NCBI GenBank assembly: GCA_017511645.1
Contig: JAFWJH010000007.1
Location: forward strand, 1-50,937
Direction of reading: 5' to 3'
Length of the DNA stretch: 50,937 bases
Source: Candidatus Saccharimonadota bacterium
Lineage (GTDB): Bacteria > Patescibacteriota > Saccharimonadia > Saccharimonadales > Saccharimonadaceae
The notes under the pieces were generated by a model. That model searched no databases and was not told the origin of the DNA. It worked only from the letters and a program-made list of their open reading frames with translations. This document shows, piece after piece, positions 23,568 through 31,614 of the stretch. The position numbers were made by a program, and so were the translations under genes. The first letter of the stretch is position 1; each line of letters opens with the position of its first letter.

Positions 23568-24020
23568 ATGAATATAAATTATCATAAACTTGCAAATAAA
23601 AAAACATTCTACATAGTCGGTATCATTATGACAATAATTGCCATCATTGGTGTCATTTTTGTACTACAAATAAAAGAAAATGGTATAAATGTTAGCATTT
23701 TATCAACTGGAGATATTGGCGGCACTACAAAATATGAAGTTACGGGAGCAAAATCCGAAATAGAAGCAAACAGGGCAATTATTAAAAAGGTGTATAGCAA
23801 TAATGAGTCTTTTCGGGCAGTTACCGACCAGGAATTGCAAGATATTGTAAATAAAATATCATCGAGTGGATGCGGCCAAATTACTGAAAGCTATACGCTA
23901 GGGCCTCCACTTAATGGCGCAGTCAATTGGACAAATTTTGGCAATAACAATCACGACGACATAGTCGTCTATATGCTCGATGACCAATATTTGGTTTATA
24001 CCGAATGTTCAAATCGCTAA
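23568..24020 (+). CDS. Membrane-anchored hypothetical protein
   Basis: 150 residues, not recognised. One membrane helix at about 14-33 follows a short basic N-terminus. The rest, facing out, is polar with two Cys ('SSGCGQ', 'YTECSN') that could form a disulfide. The base composition is AT-rich compared with the housekeeping genes, like its neighbours up to 26460, which hints at accessory DNA. It is convergent with the gene at 24083. Confidence 0.55.
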   Translation: MNINYHKLANKKTFYIVGIIMTIIAIIGVIFVLQIKENGINVSILSTGDIGGTTKYEVTGAKSEIEANRAIIKKVYSNNESFRAVTDQELQDIVNKISSSGCGQITESYTLGPPLNGAVNWTNFGNNNHDDIVVYMLDDQYLVYTECSNR

Positions 24021-24082
24021 GAATATAATTTATGCGTCCTTTACAGGCTTTAGCAAGCAAAGTCTCCTGCCCCTCATCACCA

Positions 24083-24736
24083 CTAATATTGCCTACAAGT
24101 AGTCTCCGAATCCTCGAGAGTTTCCTGTACTTTGTCGGCAATTTCTTGCGCAGACATACTATCGGTTCCATAACTCCAAACTATTTCACTCACACCTTCT
24201 TCATCATATTGCATTGTGTATTTTACATTATCCCCCTCCGTATAGCTATAATCAAAAACACAATGTTCTTCACAGTGTCTCTTATACTGATCCGTCAATT
24301 TATCTACCATTTCTTTTTCATGATCTTTATAGCTATCTCTCATGGTCTTTAGATTCACATTTATCGTCATATCTCCACTTGATATTTCGCCATCTTTGAC
24401 CTGGACATTAGTTTCTCCAGTTATAGTAATACCCATAGTCGTCGTGTTCATAGAGCAAGCAACCGTTTTTTCACCATTTTTTTGAAGAAATATCACTAGC
24501 AAAACTACCATTAGTGCAGCTAAAACGGCGCCACCAGTCACGCACCCGATAATCAGGTTCCGCTTCTTTTTGTTATTTTGCCATCCACCAGCTGTAGTAT
24601 TTGTTATTGTTGGATTCATTACCACTTGCTGGTCCATTATTGGTTGACCTATAGTCTGTTGCGGCGCTGACGAGATCGCCGGCGTCGTCTGATTGGAGTT
24701 TTGCGTCCCGCCTATCATTGAATTGTCATTGTTCAT
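24083..24736 (-). CDS. Membrane-anchored hypothetical protein with extracellular Cys-rich domain
   Basis: 217 residues from the ATG at 24736, which has AAAGGA 6 nt before it; an in-frame ATG at 24763 has no such site and overlaps the gene upstream. The first about 60 residues are Asn/Gln/Thr-rich and cytoplasmic. A membrane helix follows Lys-Lys-Lys-Arg (about 62-84), then an outward domain starting with 'VACSMNTTTMGITITGETNVQVKDGEI' and four further Cys. The pattern of a small domain with a 'YTMQYDEEGVSEIVW' strand recalls YehR/DUF1307-type lipoproteins, but I would not name it. It shares an operon with the gene at 24747-25376. Confidence 0.55.
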   Translation of the reverse strand: MNNDNSMIGGTQNSNQTTPAISSAPQQTIGQPIMDQQVVMNPTITNTTAGGWQNNKKKRNLIIGCVTGGAVLAALMVVLLVIFLQKNGEKTVACSMNTTTMGITITGETNVQVKDGEISSGDMTINVNLKTMRDSYKDHEKEMVDKLTDQYKRHCEEHCVFDYSYTEGDNVKYTMQYDEEGVSEIVWSYGTDSMSAQEIADKVQETLEDSETTCRQY

Positions 24737-24746
24737 ATAATCCTTT

Positions 24747-25376
24747 CTATTTTGATAACTCAATTATTAATTTGATAATCATTATTGCTATAGCAATGGA
24801 AGATAACACAATGGCGGCAATAGCTTTTCCTTTTTTGCCAGATTTCAAACCCTGGGCAGCGAGATAATAGTTAAAAATTACTATGATTGCGCCCACCGCT
24901 ATGCCGGCAAAAGAAACCACCAACATTAATATTGAAACCCAAAACGAGATTTCGGCGTAATTATTATTTCTTTTTTCGTTAGCTTGCCTAAACTCACCGT
25001 AGGTATTCTGTTGTGTAACTTGTGTAGCCGATTGCTGTGGTTGGCTAGATTGGGTATTGCTACCTAGCGCTACTAGTAATGGCTCTAGCGCATTTCTGTA
25101 TGGGATAATTGCCATCGCTCCAGCTATGCCGTCCGACAACGCTATGGGTTTTTGGAATGAACCAAGATACGCGTAAATTGCCACCTGGTCTCCATTGATA
25201 CTATATTCAAAAAATCGGCGTCCCACTATGGCGTCGCCGCCACGATAATACACGATATCGCCTTCCTGCATTTTTTGAAATTGATTAACAGACAACCAGG
25301 ACTGGATTTTTTGTTCTGTTTCTTGGTTGTTTTGAATGGGGAAACGGTATTCTGTTTTTCCGCTACCTACAAGCAT
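24747..25376 (-). CDS. Hypothetical protein with soluble N-domain and two C-terminal membrane helices
   Basis: 209 residues. The N-terminal about 105 form an unrecognised soluble domain that includes 'EGDIVYYRGGDAIVGRRFFEYS'. A Gln/Ser/Thr linker follows, then two membrane helices (about 143-175 and 188-207) with 'AAQGLKSGKKGKAIAAIVLS' between them, the pattern of DUF4190-like membrane tails. AAAGGAGG stands before the ATG. The 5' leader (25377-25544) is strongly structured, see the separate entry, so expression is probably controlled at the RNA level. Confidence 0.55.
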   Translation of the reverse strand: MLVGSGKTEYRFPIQNNQETEQKIQSWLSVNQFQKMQEGDIVYYRGGDAIVGRRFFEYSINGDQVAIYAYLGSFQKPIALSDGIAGAMAIIPYRNALEPLLVALGSNTQSSQPQQSATQVTQQNTYGEFRQANEKRNNNYAEISFWVSILMLVVSFAGIAVGAIIVIFNYYLAAQGLKSGKKGKAIAAIVLSSIAIAIMIIKLIIELSK

Positions 25377-25544
25377 GTAACCTCCTTTTATTGATTATGC
25401 CTTAAACGAAATAGGACACCGAGCAACGGTGTCTTAAGTCGTTCTTTCAAAAGCAAGTCAATATGCTTGTTTGGCTCGATGCCCTATGCACGGCATATTG
25501 ATAAAACTTATCAGTTTTACCTTGCTTTTGAATAAACTTAAGAC
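25377..25544 (-). promoter_or_regulatory. Riboswitch-like structured leader with a three-way junction
   Basis: On the minus strand, P1 is GTCTTAAGT (25544-25536) with ACTTAAGAC (25439-25431). It is prolonged by TCAAAAGCAAG and its complement (25531-25521 / 25457-25447). P2 is AAAACT/AGTTTT (25518-25503). P3 is TCAATATGC/GCATATTGA (25501-25493 / 25466-25458). The next hairpin GACACCG-ttgct-CGGTGTC (25433-25415) shares GAC with the 3' strand of P1, so the two cannot form together. The -10 box places the transcript start exactly on the first base of P1. Confidence 0.6.
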
Positions 25545-25550
25545 AATTTA

Positions 25551-25580
25551 ATCATATCACACTTTTAGTGACTAACGCAA
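25551..25580 (-). promoter_or_regulatory. Promoter of the structured leader
   Basis: On the minus strand TTGCGT (25580-25575), 18 nt, TGA-TATGAT (25556-25551). The start 7 nt on falls at 25544, the first base of the leader stem. Confidence 0.6.
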
Positions 25581-25593
25581 AAGGAATGCTGTA

Positions 25594-26460
25594 CTATCTT
25601 TTATTCCTACTTTCGATCTCTTGCAATTCAAACCTATACTTTTGTTCTACTTTTGGGTATTTCTTGTGGTCGACTTTTTCTACGAACATTTCGTACGGGC
25701 GCACGTATAATTTCTCGTCCCCATATAGCGCTCGGTAGGAAACCAATTTCTCTCCAGTCTCACTGTGGTAAGCTACATCTTCCACTAGGTATAAGTCACC
25801 TTTAAAATGCCGATAGATACCATGGATTTTCACTCCGCGCGAGGCTGCAATGCCGTCTGCCTTTTTTGATTTTTCTCCAACAATTTTTCTACACAGCACC
25901 CACACCACCATAGACCCCACAAAATTGCCCAGCGCACAGAATAGAACTGTCCAACTAAACATCATCGCCACCCCCATTGTGACTACATTAGCAATCGAGT
26001 GTTGAAACCCACAAAAAATAAACAGCGGTACCCCGATTAATATTCCCAGCTTAGATCCCCTCCTGTACAAATCTACTGCAATATACATAACAGCCCCGCA
26101 GCCCACCGCATTTAAGAAAAACTCTGCACTCATGTCCCATTTTGCGACCTTCGCCATAGCTACCTCTATTATAGTTTCATCCATCAGACTAAAAATCGCC
26201 CCAAATGCGTAGCCAAATATCAGATTGATCGCCAAAATTATCATTAAATCTGAAAGTTTCATCTTGTCTTCTACAAAAAAACCGCATTTACCAGTAAAGA
26301 GATTTAACCCCATCATACATACGCCTAAAAGCCCTAGCGAGAACAGAAACGGGCCCACTGGCTCGCCCATTTTGAGCAGTACGAAGTCGCCTAGACCTAT
26401 CAGTAGGCTTGCCCCTGCCGACAGTCTCACTAAGTTCAAATAACGCCAACTTTTTATCAT
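25594..26460 (-). CDS. Formate/nitrite-transporter-like protein fused to DUF1653
   Basis: 288 residues in two parts. Residues 1 to about 205 have six hydrophobic helices and FNT-family marks: '[19 protein letters not shown]', '[11 protein letters not shown]', '[12 protein letters not shown]'. FNT channels pass formate, nitrite, hydrosulfide or lactate as pentamers. Residues about 212-280 match DUF1653 ('[46 protein letters not shown]'), normally a small free-standing cytoplasmic protein. The fusion is continuous with no internal start. GGAGGTGAT precedes the ATG. The cargo is unknown, and the tail may regulate the channel. Confidence 0.75.
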   Translation of the reverse strand: MIKSWRYLNLVRLSAGASLLIGLGDFVLLKMGEPVGPFLFSLGLLGVCMMGLNLFTGKCGFFVEDKMKLSDLMIILAINLIFGYAFGAIFSLMDETIIEVAMAKVAKWDMSAEFFLNAVGCGAVMYIAVDLYRRGSKLGILIGVPLFIFCGFQHSIANVVTMGVAMMFSWTVLFCALGNFVGSMVVWVLCRKIVGEKSKKADGIAASRGVKIHGIYRHFKGDLYLVEDVAYHSETGEKLVSYRALYGDEKLYVRPYEMFVEKVDHKKYPKVEQKYRFELQEIESRNKR

Positions 26461-26627
26461 ATCACCTCCAATTTATCTCGATTATACTAAAAATAACTCA
26501 AGAATAAAAACATAAGCATCTTTAAAAATAACTTTGTGCAACATTTGTAGCACAAGTCATTAAAAAGAAAAAAAATATGCTTTCATATTGTATTAAAATT
26601 ACCTTAGCGGAGGGTATAGGAGAAAAG

Positions 26628-27287
26628 ATGTTAAAAGTTGTGGTTTTTGATAGTGGTTATGGGGGAGAACTTTTTGCTGATTATTTACAAGACAATTTGC
26701 CAATAATCGAAATTATCAGAGTAATAGATTGGCGTAATGCTGAAAAAATTTTATCGAGGGCCAAAGATGCGCGGAAAGTTGCCGAAGTAGCCCTCCGTCC
26801 TTATATTGGCAAAGTGGATTTAATTATTTTTGCGAATTATCTTCTTTCAATTACAAGTCTTAAGTATTTTCGGCGTAAATATAAGACCCAAAAGTTTCTT
26901 GGCCTTCAGCTACCGCATCACAACACTGGCAGAGATACTTTGGTTTTGACGACTAAAGCCGTTGCCAAGACAATTAATTATTACAACTTTATTTTTCATC
27001 TTAGCTGCAGGTCCAAAACTTTAGCTCTAGACTCTTGGCCTGCCAAAATAGACGACGGGGAATTAACTTCTGCAGAGATATCAGACAGTTTCCGTTCACA
27101 TTTTTCTAGAGAAAGTTTTCGCCCGCAAGATATTATTTTGGCTTGTGCTCAGTTTAACGACATTAAAGCAGAACTTAAGGCTTGTCTTGGTGGCAACCCT
27201 AGATTCCACGATGGTTTTTACAATGCCTTGATTAAAACTTGTAAAATTTTACAAATACGAGGCGGTGTTGGCAAGAAGAAAACTTGA
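26628..27287 (+). CDS. Glutamate racemase-like protein with one catalytic Cys missing
   Basis: 219 residues from the ATG at 26628, which follows AGGAGA; an in-frame ATG at 26577 adds 17 residues with no family match. The start 'VVVFDSGYGGELF' is the Asp/Glu racemase N-terminal motif (normally FDSGxGG). The usual A-C-N-T stretch reads F-A-N-Y, so the first catalytic Cys is lost. The second, normally G-C-T-H, reads A-C-A-Q. It is therefore unlikely to racemise glutamate. It ends with TGA and overlaps the thrS promoter. Confidence 0.65.
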   Translation: MLKVVVFDSGYGGELFADYLQDNLPIIEIIRVIDWRNAEKILSRAKDARKVAEVALRPYIGKVDLIIFANYLLSITSLKYFRRKYKTQKFLGLQLPHHNTGRDTLVLTTKAVAKTINYYNFIFHLSCRSKTLALDSWPAKIDDGELTSAEISDSFRSHFSRESFRPQDIILACAQFNDIKAELKACLGGNPRFHDGFYNALIKTCKILQIRGGVGKKKT

Positions 27288-27312
27288 TTTATCCCTGTAA
27301 ATATCTTATAAT
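27284..27312 (+). promoter_or_regulatory. Promoter of thrS
   Basis: TTGATT (27284-27289), 17 nt, TATAAT (27307-27312). The leader is about 22 nt with AAAGGAT before the ATG at 27341. Confidence 0.75.
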
Positions 27313-27340
27313 AAGACAAGTAATTACAGAAAGGATAAAG

Positions 27341-29086
27341 ATGAAATCTCCAGAAGATTTAGAAAAAATGCGACACACTTTAAGTCATGTACTCGCAGCT
27401 GCAGTGCAAGAGCTTTATCCTACAGCTACATTTGGTATTGGTCCAGCTATCGACAGTGGTTTTTATTATGACATAGATTTTGGCGGCACCAAAATATCCG
27501 AGACTGACTTATCAAAAATCGAAAAGAAGATGCGCGGCATTATCGCTCGCAAATTACCGATGGTAAAACGCGTCGTCTCCAGAGACGAAGCCTTAAACTG
27601 GGCGCACAATAATAATCAGACTTACAAAATTGAGTTGATTGAAGAGTTGCCGGTAGATTCCGAAATTTCGTTTTATGATCTCGGCGATATTTTTACCGAT
27701 CTTTGCAAAGGCCCGCACGTCAAAAATACTTCTGAAGTTGGCGCATTTAAACTTATTCGTGTAGCTGGCGCTTACTGGCGTGGCGACGAAAAAAGAGAAA
27801 TGCTCACCCGTATTTACGGCGTAGCTTTTGAGACCGAAGCAGAGTTGGCCGACTACCTCAAACGCCAAGAAGAAGCCAAAGCCCGTGATCACCGCAAGTT
27901 AGGCAAAGAGCTAGATTTATTCTGTTTTTCAGAATTAGTTGGTTCTGGACTCCCACTATTTACCCCGCGTGGCACAATTTTACGTGATCTTCTTAATGAT
28001 TTTACTCAAAGCTATCGCCTCGATCGTGGATATAAAAAAGTTTGTATTCCTCATATCGCAAATGTAGATCTTTATAAAACCTCAGGTCACTACGAAAAGT
28101 TTCCCGAGATGTTGCAGTTTGTTTCCCAAGAAAGCGGCGATCATCTCGCGATCAAGCCGGTTTCTTGCCCTCACCACTCGCAGATTTTTGCGAGTAGCCC
28201 ACGTTCGTACAAAGATTTACCTATCAAATATCTTGAGACTACGATGGTTTATCGTGACGAACGCAAGGGCGAGCTCGGCGGCCTCTCGCGCGTGCGCTCT
28301 ATCACCCAGGATGATTCACACGTCTTTTGTACCGAAGATCAAGTTGGCGGTATCTTTGGTGAATTAATTGAATCAGCTAAAGATTTGTACAAAAAAATTG
28401 ATATGAAATTAAAGCTTCGCTTATCATTCCGTGATGATGGAGATGGTTATATCGGCACTCCAGAAATGTGGGAAAAAGCCCAGACGGCCATCAAAGACAT
28501 GGCTGACAAGTTTGAGATGGATTATTTCATCGGTGAGGGCGAAGCTGCAATGTACGGGCCAAAAATGGATTTCATGGCAGTAGATGCGCTTGGCCGCGAG
28601 TGGCAGCTTGCCACCGTACAGCTAGACTATGCTATGCCAGCGCGCTTCCATCTAGAATATGTTGATGCCGACGGCGCCAAAAAGACTCCAATCATGATCC
28701 ACTGTGCTTTGATCGGCTCTATCGAACGCTTTATGAGCGTGTATCTCGAGCATACTGCCGGCTGGTTGCCAATGTGGTGTGCTCCAGAGAATGTTCGCAT
28801 CCTTACTGTTAACGACCAAGTGGTAGATTATGTTAAAGAGATAGCTAATATTCTAGACAAAACAGAACTTAGCGATCCGTTGCCGCGTAATAAAATTCGT
28901 TACACGGTAGACGATTCTGCCGATTCATTAGGCAAAAAGATTCGTCGCGCTACTGGTATGAAGATTCCATGCGTAATCATCGTCGGTCCAAAAGACGTTG
29001 AAGACAATATGGTCTCCATTCGCTTGCGTGATAAAGAAGAGAAAATTGAGCTTAACAATCTCTCGGGCTATATAAAGGATTTGTAA
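27341..29086 (+). CDS. thrS: Threonyl-tRNA synthetase lacking the N-terminal TGS domain
   Basis: 581 residues. The editing domain is present ('HTLSHVLAAA', then 'CKGPHV' and 'AGAYWRGDEKREMLTRIYG'). The class II core follows: motif 2 'TTMVYRDERKGELGGLSRVRSITQDDSHVF', zinc ligands in 'VSCPHH', 'DDSHVF' and 'IHCALIGSIERF', and the anticodon-binding domain at the end. The usual about 60-residue TGS domain ahead of the editing domain is missing. The ATG at 27284 is in frame but lies upstream of the -10 box, so the start is 27341. Confidence 0.95.
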   Translation: MKSPEDLEKMRHTLSHVLAAAVQELYPTATFGIGPAIDSGFYYDIDFGGTKISETDLSKIEKKMRGIIARKLPMVKRVVSRDEALNWAHNNNQTYKIELIEELPVDSEISFYDLGDIFTDLCKGPHVKNTSEVGAFKLIRVAGAYWRGDEKREMLTRIYGVAFETEAELADYLKRQEEAKARDHRKLGKELDLFCFSELVGSGLPLFTPRGTILRDLLNDFTQSYRLDRGYKKVCIPHIANVDLYKTSGHYEKFPEMLQFVSQESGDHLAIKPVSCPHHSQIFASSPRSYKDLPIKYLETTMVYRDERKGELGGLSRVRSITQDDSHVFCTEDQVGGIFGELIESAKDLYKKIDMKLKLRLSFRDDGDGYIGTPEMWEKAQTAIKDMADKFEMDYFIGEGEAAMYGPKMDFMAVDALGREWQLATVQLDYAMPARFHLEYVDADGAKKTPIMIHCALIGSIERFMSVYLEHTAGWLPMWCAPENVRILTVNDQVVDYVKEIANILDKTELSDPLPRNKIRYTVDDSADSLGKKIRRATGMKIPCVIIVGPKDVEDNMVSIRLRDKEEKIELNNLSGYIKDL

Positions 29087-29920
29087 ATGGTACAAAAACC
29101 TAGTTCCGATGGAACAAAGCTTGGGTTAACACCATTGAGTACTCTCGAAGAACAGGTTTTTGTACCTACCATAGTAATTCTGGGGCCTACCGGATCAGGC
29201 AAGACTGGTGTTGCTATTAAAATCGCTAAGGCGTTAAACGGCGAGATTATTTCAGCTGATTCTCGTGCTATTTACAAAGGAATGGATATTGGCACTGCCA
29301 AGCCTACTCTAGAAGAAATGGACGGAATCCCTCACTACGGCTTTGATTTAGTATATCCAGACGAACGCTTCACTGTTGCAGACTGGAAAAAATATGCTGA
29401 AGAAAAAATCGGCGATATTAAAGAGCGTGGTAAAGTTCCAATTATTGTCGGTGGCACTGGTTTGTATGTTGATGCGCTAATTTATGACTATCATTTTAAG
29501 GGCCCCACAGGCGCCAAAATTGGTGATTTTGAACAAAAAAGTTGTTCAGACAGAACAGGGGTAAAAGGCAATTTTTTACTTATTGGTATTAAACACGAAA
29601 CAGAGGTGTTACGCACCAGACTGAAAAAGCGTCTTGACCAAATGTTCTGCCCGGCGCTTTACGACGAAACAAAAAGGTTAGTAGATGCATATGGCTGGGG
29701 TAGCGGTGCCATGAAGAGCAACATTTATGAATACGTGTGGAAATATTTGAATCACGAGCTGACTTTGGCTGAGGCCAAAGAACAATGTTTTTATAGAGAT
29801 TATCATCTGGCGAAACGCCAAATGACTTGGTTCAAGCGCAACCCGGAAATAATTTGGCTAGAACTTGAAAAAGTTTATCCATACGTGATAAAATATATGC
29901 ATAATGAGCAAAGAAACTAA
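29087..29920 (+). CDS. miaA: tRNA dimethylallyltransferase with palindrome-derived N-terminus
   Basis: 277 residues. It adds dimethylallyl to A37 of tRNAs reading UNN codons. The core is clear: 'VILGPTGSGKTGVAIKIA' P-loop (about 31-48), 'EIISADSRAIYKGMDIGTAKP', 'IIVGGTGLYVDALI', and the C-terminal 'QMTWFKRNPEIIWLE'. The P-loop normally lies near residue 10; here 27 extra residues come from a 78-bp inverted-repeat element (29089-29166). The helical insert between the 'YDYHF' and 'LLIGI' stretches is also much shorter than usual. Translation follows thrS directly (TAAATG). Confidence 0.88.
   Translation: MVQKPSSDGTKLGLTPLSTLEEQVFVPTIVILGPTGSGKTGVAIKIAKALNGEIISADSRAIYKGMDIGTAKPTLEEMDGIPHYGFDLVYPDERFTVADWKKYAEEKIGDIKERGKVPIIVGGTGLYVDALIYDYHFKGPTGAKIGDFEQKSCSDRTGVKGNFLLIGIKHETEVLRTRLKKRLDQMFCPALYDETKRLVDAYGWGSGAMKSNIYEYVWKYLNHELTLAEAKEQCFYRDYHLAKRQMTWFKRNPEIIWLELEKVYPYVIKYMHNEQRN
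29089..29166. repeat. In-frame palindromic element at the start of miaA
   Basis: Perfect 13-bp arms GGTACAAAAACCT (29089-29101) and AGGTTTTTGTACC (29154-29166). Just inside the left arm is a hairpin GTTCC-gat-GGAAC (29103-29115). The first arm base is the G of the start codon. The design (outer arms, inner hairpin, read in frame) repeats that of the ileS element. Confidence 0.7.
29889..29894 (+). promoter_or_regulatory. Extended -10 box inside the miaA 3' end
   Basis: TGA-TAAAAT, 9 nt before the ATG at 29904. Confidence 0.45.
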
Positions 29921-30506
29921 CACTCCAACAGAAAAATTATTCGGGTCCAAGACCCGCGCTAAACTTTTAAAACTATTTTTCGAAAATCCCGAAAAAAGTT
30001 TTTATGTGCGTGAAATGACCAGGGTTATAGACGAACAGATTAACTCCGTCCGCCGTGAGCTATTGAATCTCGAAAGCATTGGTATTGTCAAAAACGAGAC
30101 TTTTGATAATAAAGTATATTATTCGGCTAATAGTAAGCATCCATTCTATCGTCCTATGATTGATATTTTTTCAAAGAAGATTGATGCTGCTCGTGAAAAA
30201 GACGTTAAAGAAACTACGTGGGAAGAATACTGTCGCCCAGTCAAGAATTACCTAAAGGGCCTCGTCGTCACCAATCGTTTGCCTGGCCAAGATGGTATAG
30301 ACCTTCTCATTATTGGCAACGACAAAACAAAAAAGCTCACTCGTTGGGCCGAAGTAATCGAAAAGAAGCAAGGCAAGCCCATCAATTATGTGATTATGTC
30401 GCCAGATGATTTCACTTATCGCAAAAACGTTCGCGACCGCTTCATCACCGAAGTGCTCGAGATGGAGATCTCTGAAATCGTTGACCCAGACAAATTAATA
30501 AAATAA
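29904..30506 (+). CDS. Winged-helix regulator with C-terminal nucleotidyltransferase-like domain
   Basis: 200 residues. The N-terminal 'LFGSKTRAKLLKLFFENPEKSFYVREMTRVIDEQINSVRRELLNLESIGIV' is a winged helix-turn-helix of the ArsR/MarR-like type (about 10-75). The remainder ('GLVVTNRLPGQDGIDLLIIGND') recalls the nucleotidyltransferase-like domain often joined to such helices in CPR proteins, without an obvious G-S-x10-D-x-D catalytic motif. It overlaps miaA by 17 nt. The target genes are unknown. Confidence 0.65.
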   Translation: MSKETNTPTEKLFGSKTRAKLLKLFFENPEKSFYVREMTRVIDEQINSVRRELLNLESIGIVKNETFDNKVYYSANSKHPFYRPMIDIFSKKIDAAREKDVKETTWEEYCRPVKNYLKGLVVTNRLPGQDGIDLLIIGNDKTKKLTRWAEVIEKKQGKPINYVIMSPDDFTYRKNVRDRFITEVLEMEISEIVDPDKLIK

Positions 30507-30515
30507 GGAGAGAAG

Positions 30516-30962
30516 ATGTTTGAAATCGAAAGCAAATCCCAAGACGAAATCACTTTTAACACCAAAAAGACCACGATTAAGTTCAATATCGCCGACGCCA
30601 CCATCGACGCTGGTCTTCAAGTTGGGAAGATCACTGGACCAGGCGAGTTCGAGATTGGCGATGCCACTATTCGTGGCATCGTTACCGAAAGCGGCAAGAC
30701 TATTTACGACGTTGAAATTGGTGGCGTACATACCGGCATTATTGGTGGAATCGAAGAGAATCTCGACGATATTGTAGCCGACATCCTCTGTACTTCCTCT
30801 GTGCGTGCAATCCGTGAAATCGAGCCAAAGATTATCGTCTCCATGGGTAATGTTGACGGTATGGTAGCCGACCTCAAGCTCACCGCCCGCACCGAAAAAA
30901 AGCTCAAGGTCAAGAATCTCGACAGTCTCCCAGCTACTAAAGAGATAGTGGTCTTAAATTAA
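30516..30962 (+). CDS. Metallo-beta-lactamase-fold-like protein without metal motif
   Basis: 148 residues. 'ITGPGEFEIGDATIRGIV' matches the P-G-E-Y/F-E strand pattern of UlaG-like MBL proteins. The HxHxDH metal-binding motif and later His ligands are absent and the length is short. It probably keeps the fold but not hydrolase activity. AAGGAGAG precedes the ATG. It is co-transcribed with the M50 protease that starts 1 nt after its stop. Confidence 0.55.
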   Translation: MFEIESKSQDEITFNTKKTTIKFNIADATIDAGLQVGKITGPGEFEIGDATIRGIVTESGKTIYDVEIGGVHTGIIGGIEENLDDIVADILCTSSVRAIREIEPKIIVSMGNVDGMVADLKLTARTEKKLKVKNLDSLPATKEIVVLN

Positions 30963-30963
30963 G

Positions 30964-31608
30964 ATGGATCTCAATTTTCTTAGTATAGTCATCATTTTAG
31001 GGATAGTCCTAATATCGGTAATTTTGCACGAGTTATCTCATGGTGTTGTGGCTTATTGGCTCGGTGATCATACAGCCAAAGATGCTGGCCGTCTTACCTT
31101 TAACCCCATTAAACATATTGACCCATACATGTCGATTCTTGTTCCGGTTATATTATATATATTAAAAGCCCCCGTTTTTGGTGGCGCCAAGCCAGTACCG
31201 GTAAATTATCATAACCTCAAGTGGCACGAATGGGGTATGGCTTTGGTTGCCGTATCCGGCCCGTTCACTAATTTTCTTCTGGCCTTTATCTTCTTCTTGA
31301 TCGGGCATTTTTCTGGTTTAGCCTACGGTAGTGGCGGAGAATTATGGCAGTTCATCTTTGCAGAGTTTATTTATATTAATCTAGGTTTTATGATTTTTAA
31401 TCTCATCCCCATCCCACCTCTTGATGGCTCACGTATTCTTTATGCTATCGCTCCAGACGGTTTTCGCCAAGTCCTCACCAATATTGAACGCTATGGCATC
31501 ATCATCGTTTACATGATGATTTTCTTCTTTGGCGAGGTATTTTCTCATCTGATGATTGGTTGTATGGACGGTATCCTCAACTTTTTCTACTGGATAGTTG
31601 GTGCCTAG
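30964..31608 (+). CDS. Site-2 protease family (M50) membrane metalloprotease
   Basis: 214 residues with four or five membrane helices. The zinc motif 'HELSH' (HExxH, about 20-24) lies in the first helix, and 'PPLDGSRILYA' carries the third ligand Asp. This is the small M50B type without a PDZ domain. Such enzymes cut transmembrane substrates within the bilayer, often anti-sigma factors or signal-peptide remnants. The substrate is unknown. Confidence 0.85.
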   Translation: MDLNFLSIVIILGIVLISVILHELSHGVVAYWLGDHTAKDAGRLTFNPIKHIDPYMSILVPVILYILKAPVFGGAKPVPVNYHNLKWHEWGMALVAVSGPFTNFLLAFIFFLIGHFSGLAYGSGGELWQFIFAEFIYINLGFMIFNLIPIPPLDGSRILYAIAPDGFRQVLTNIERYGIIIVYMMIFFFGEVFSHLMIGCMDGILNFFYWIVGA

Positions 31609-31614
31609 ATATGG

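Noticed and set aside
24032-24352. 106-residue plus-strand ORF
   Set aside because: It lies antisense to the 24083-24736 gene, which has a Shine-Dalgarno, a membrane helix and operon context; the plus-strand product is a composition artefact.
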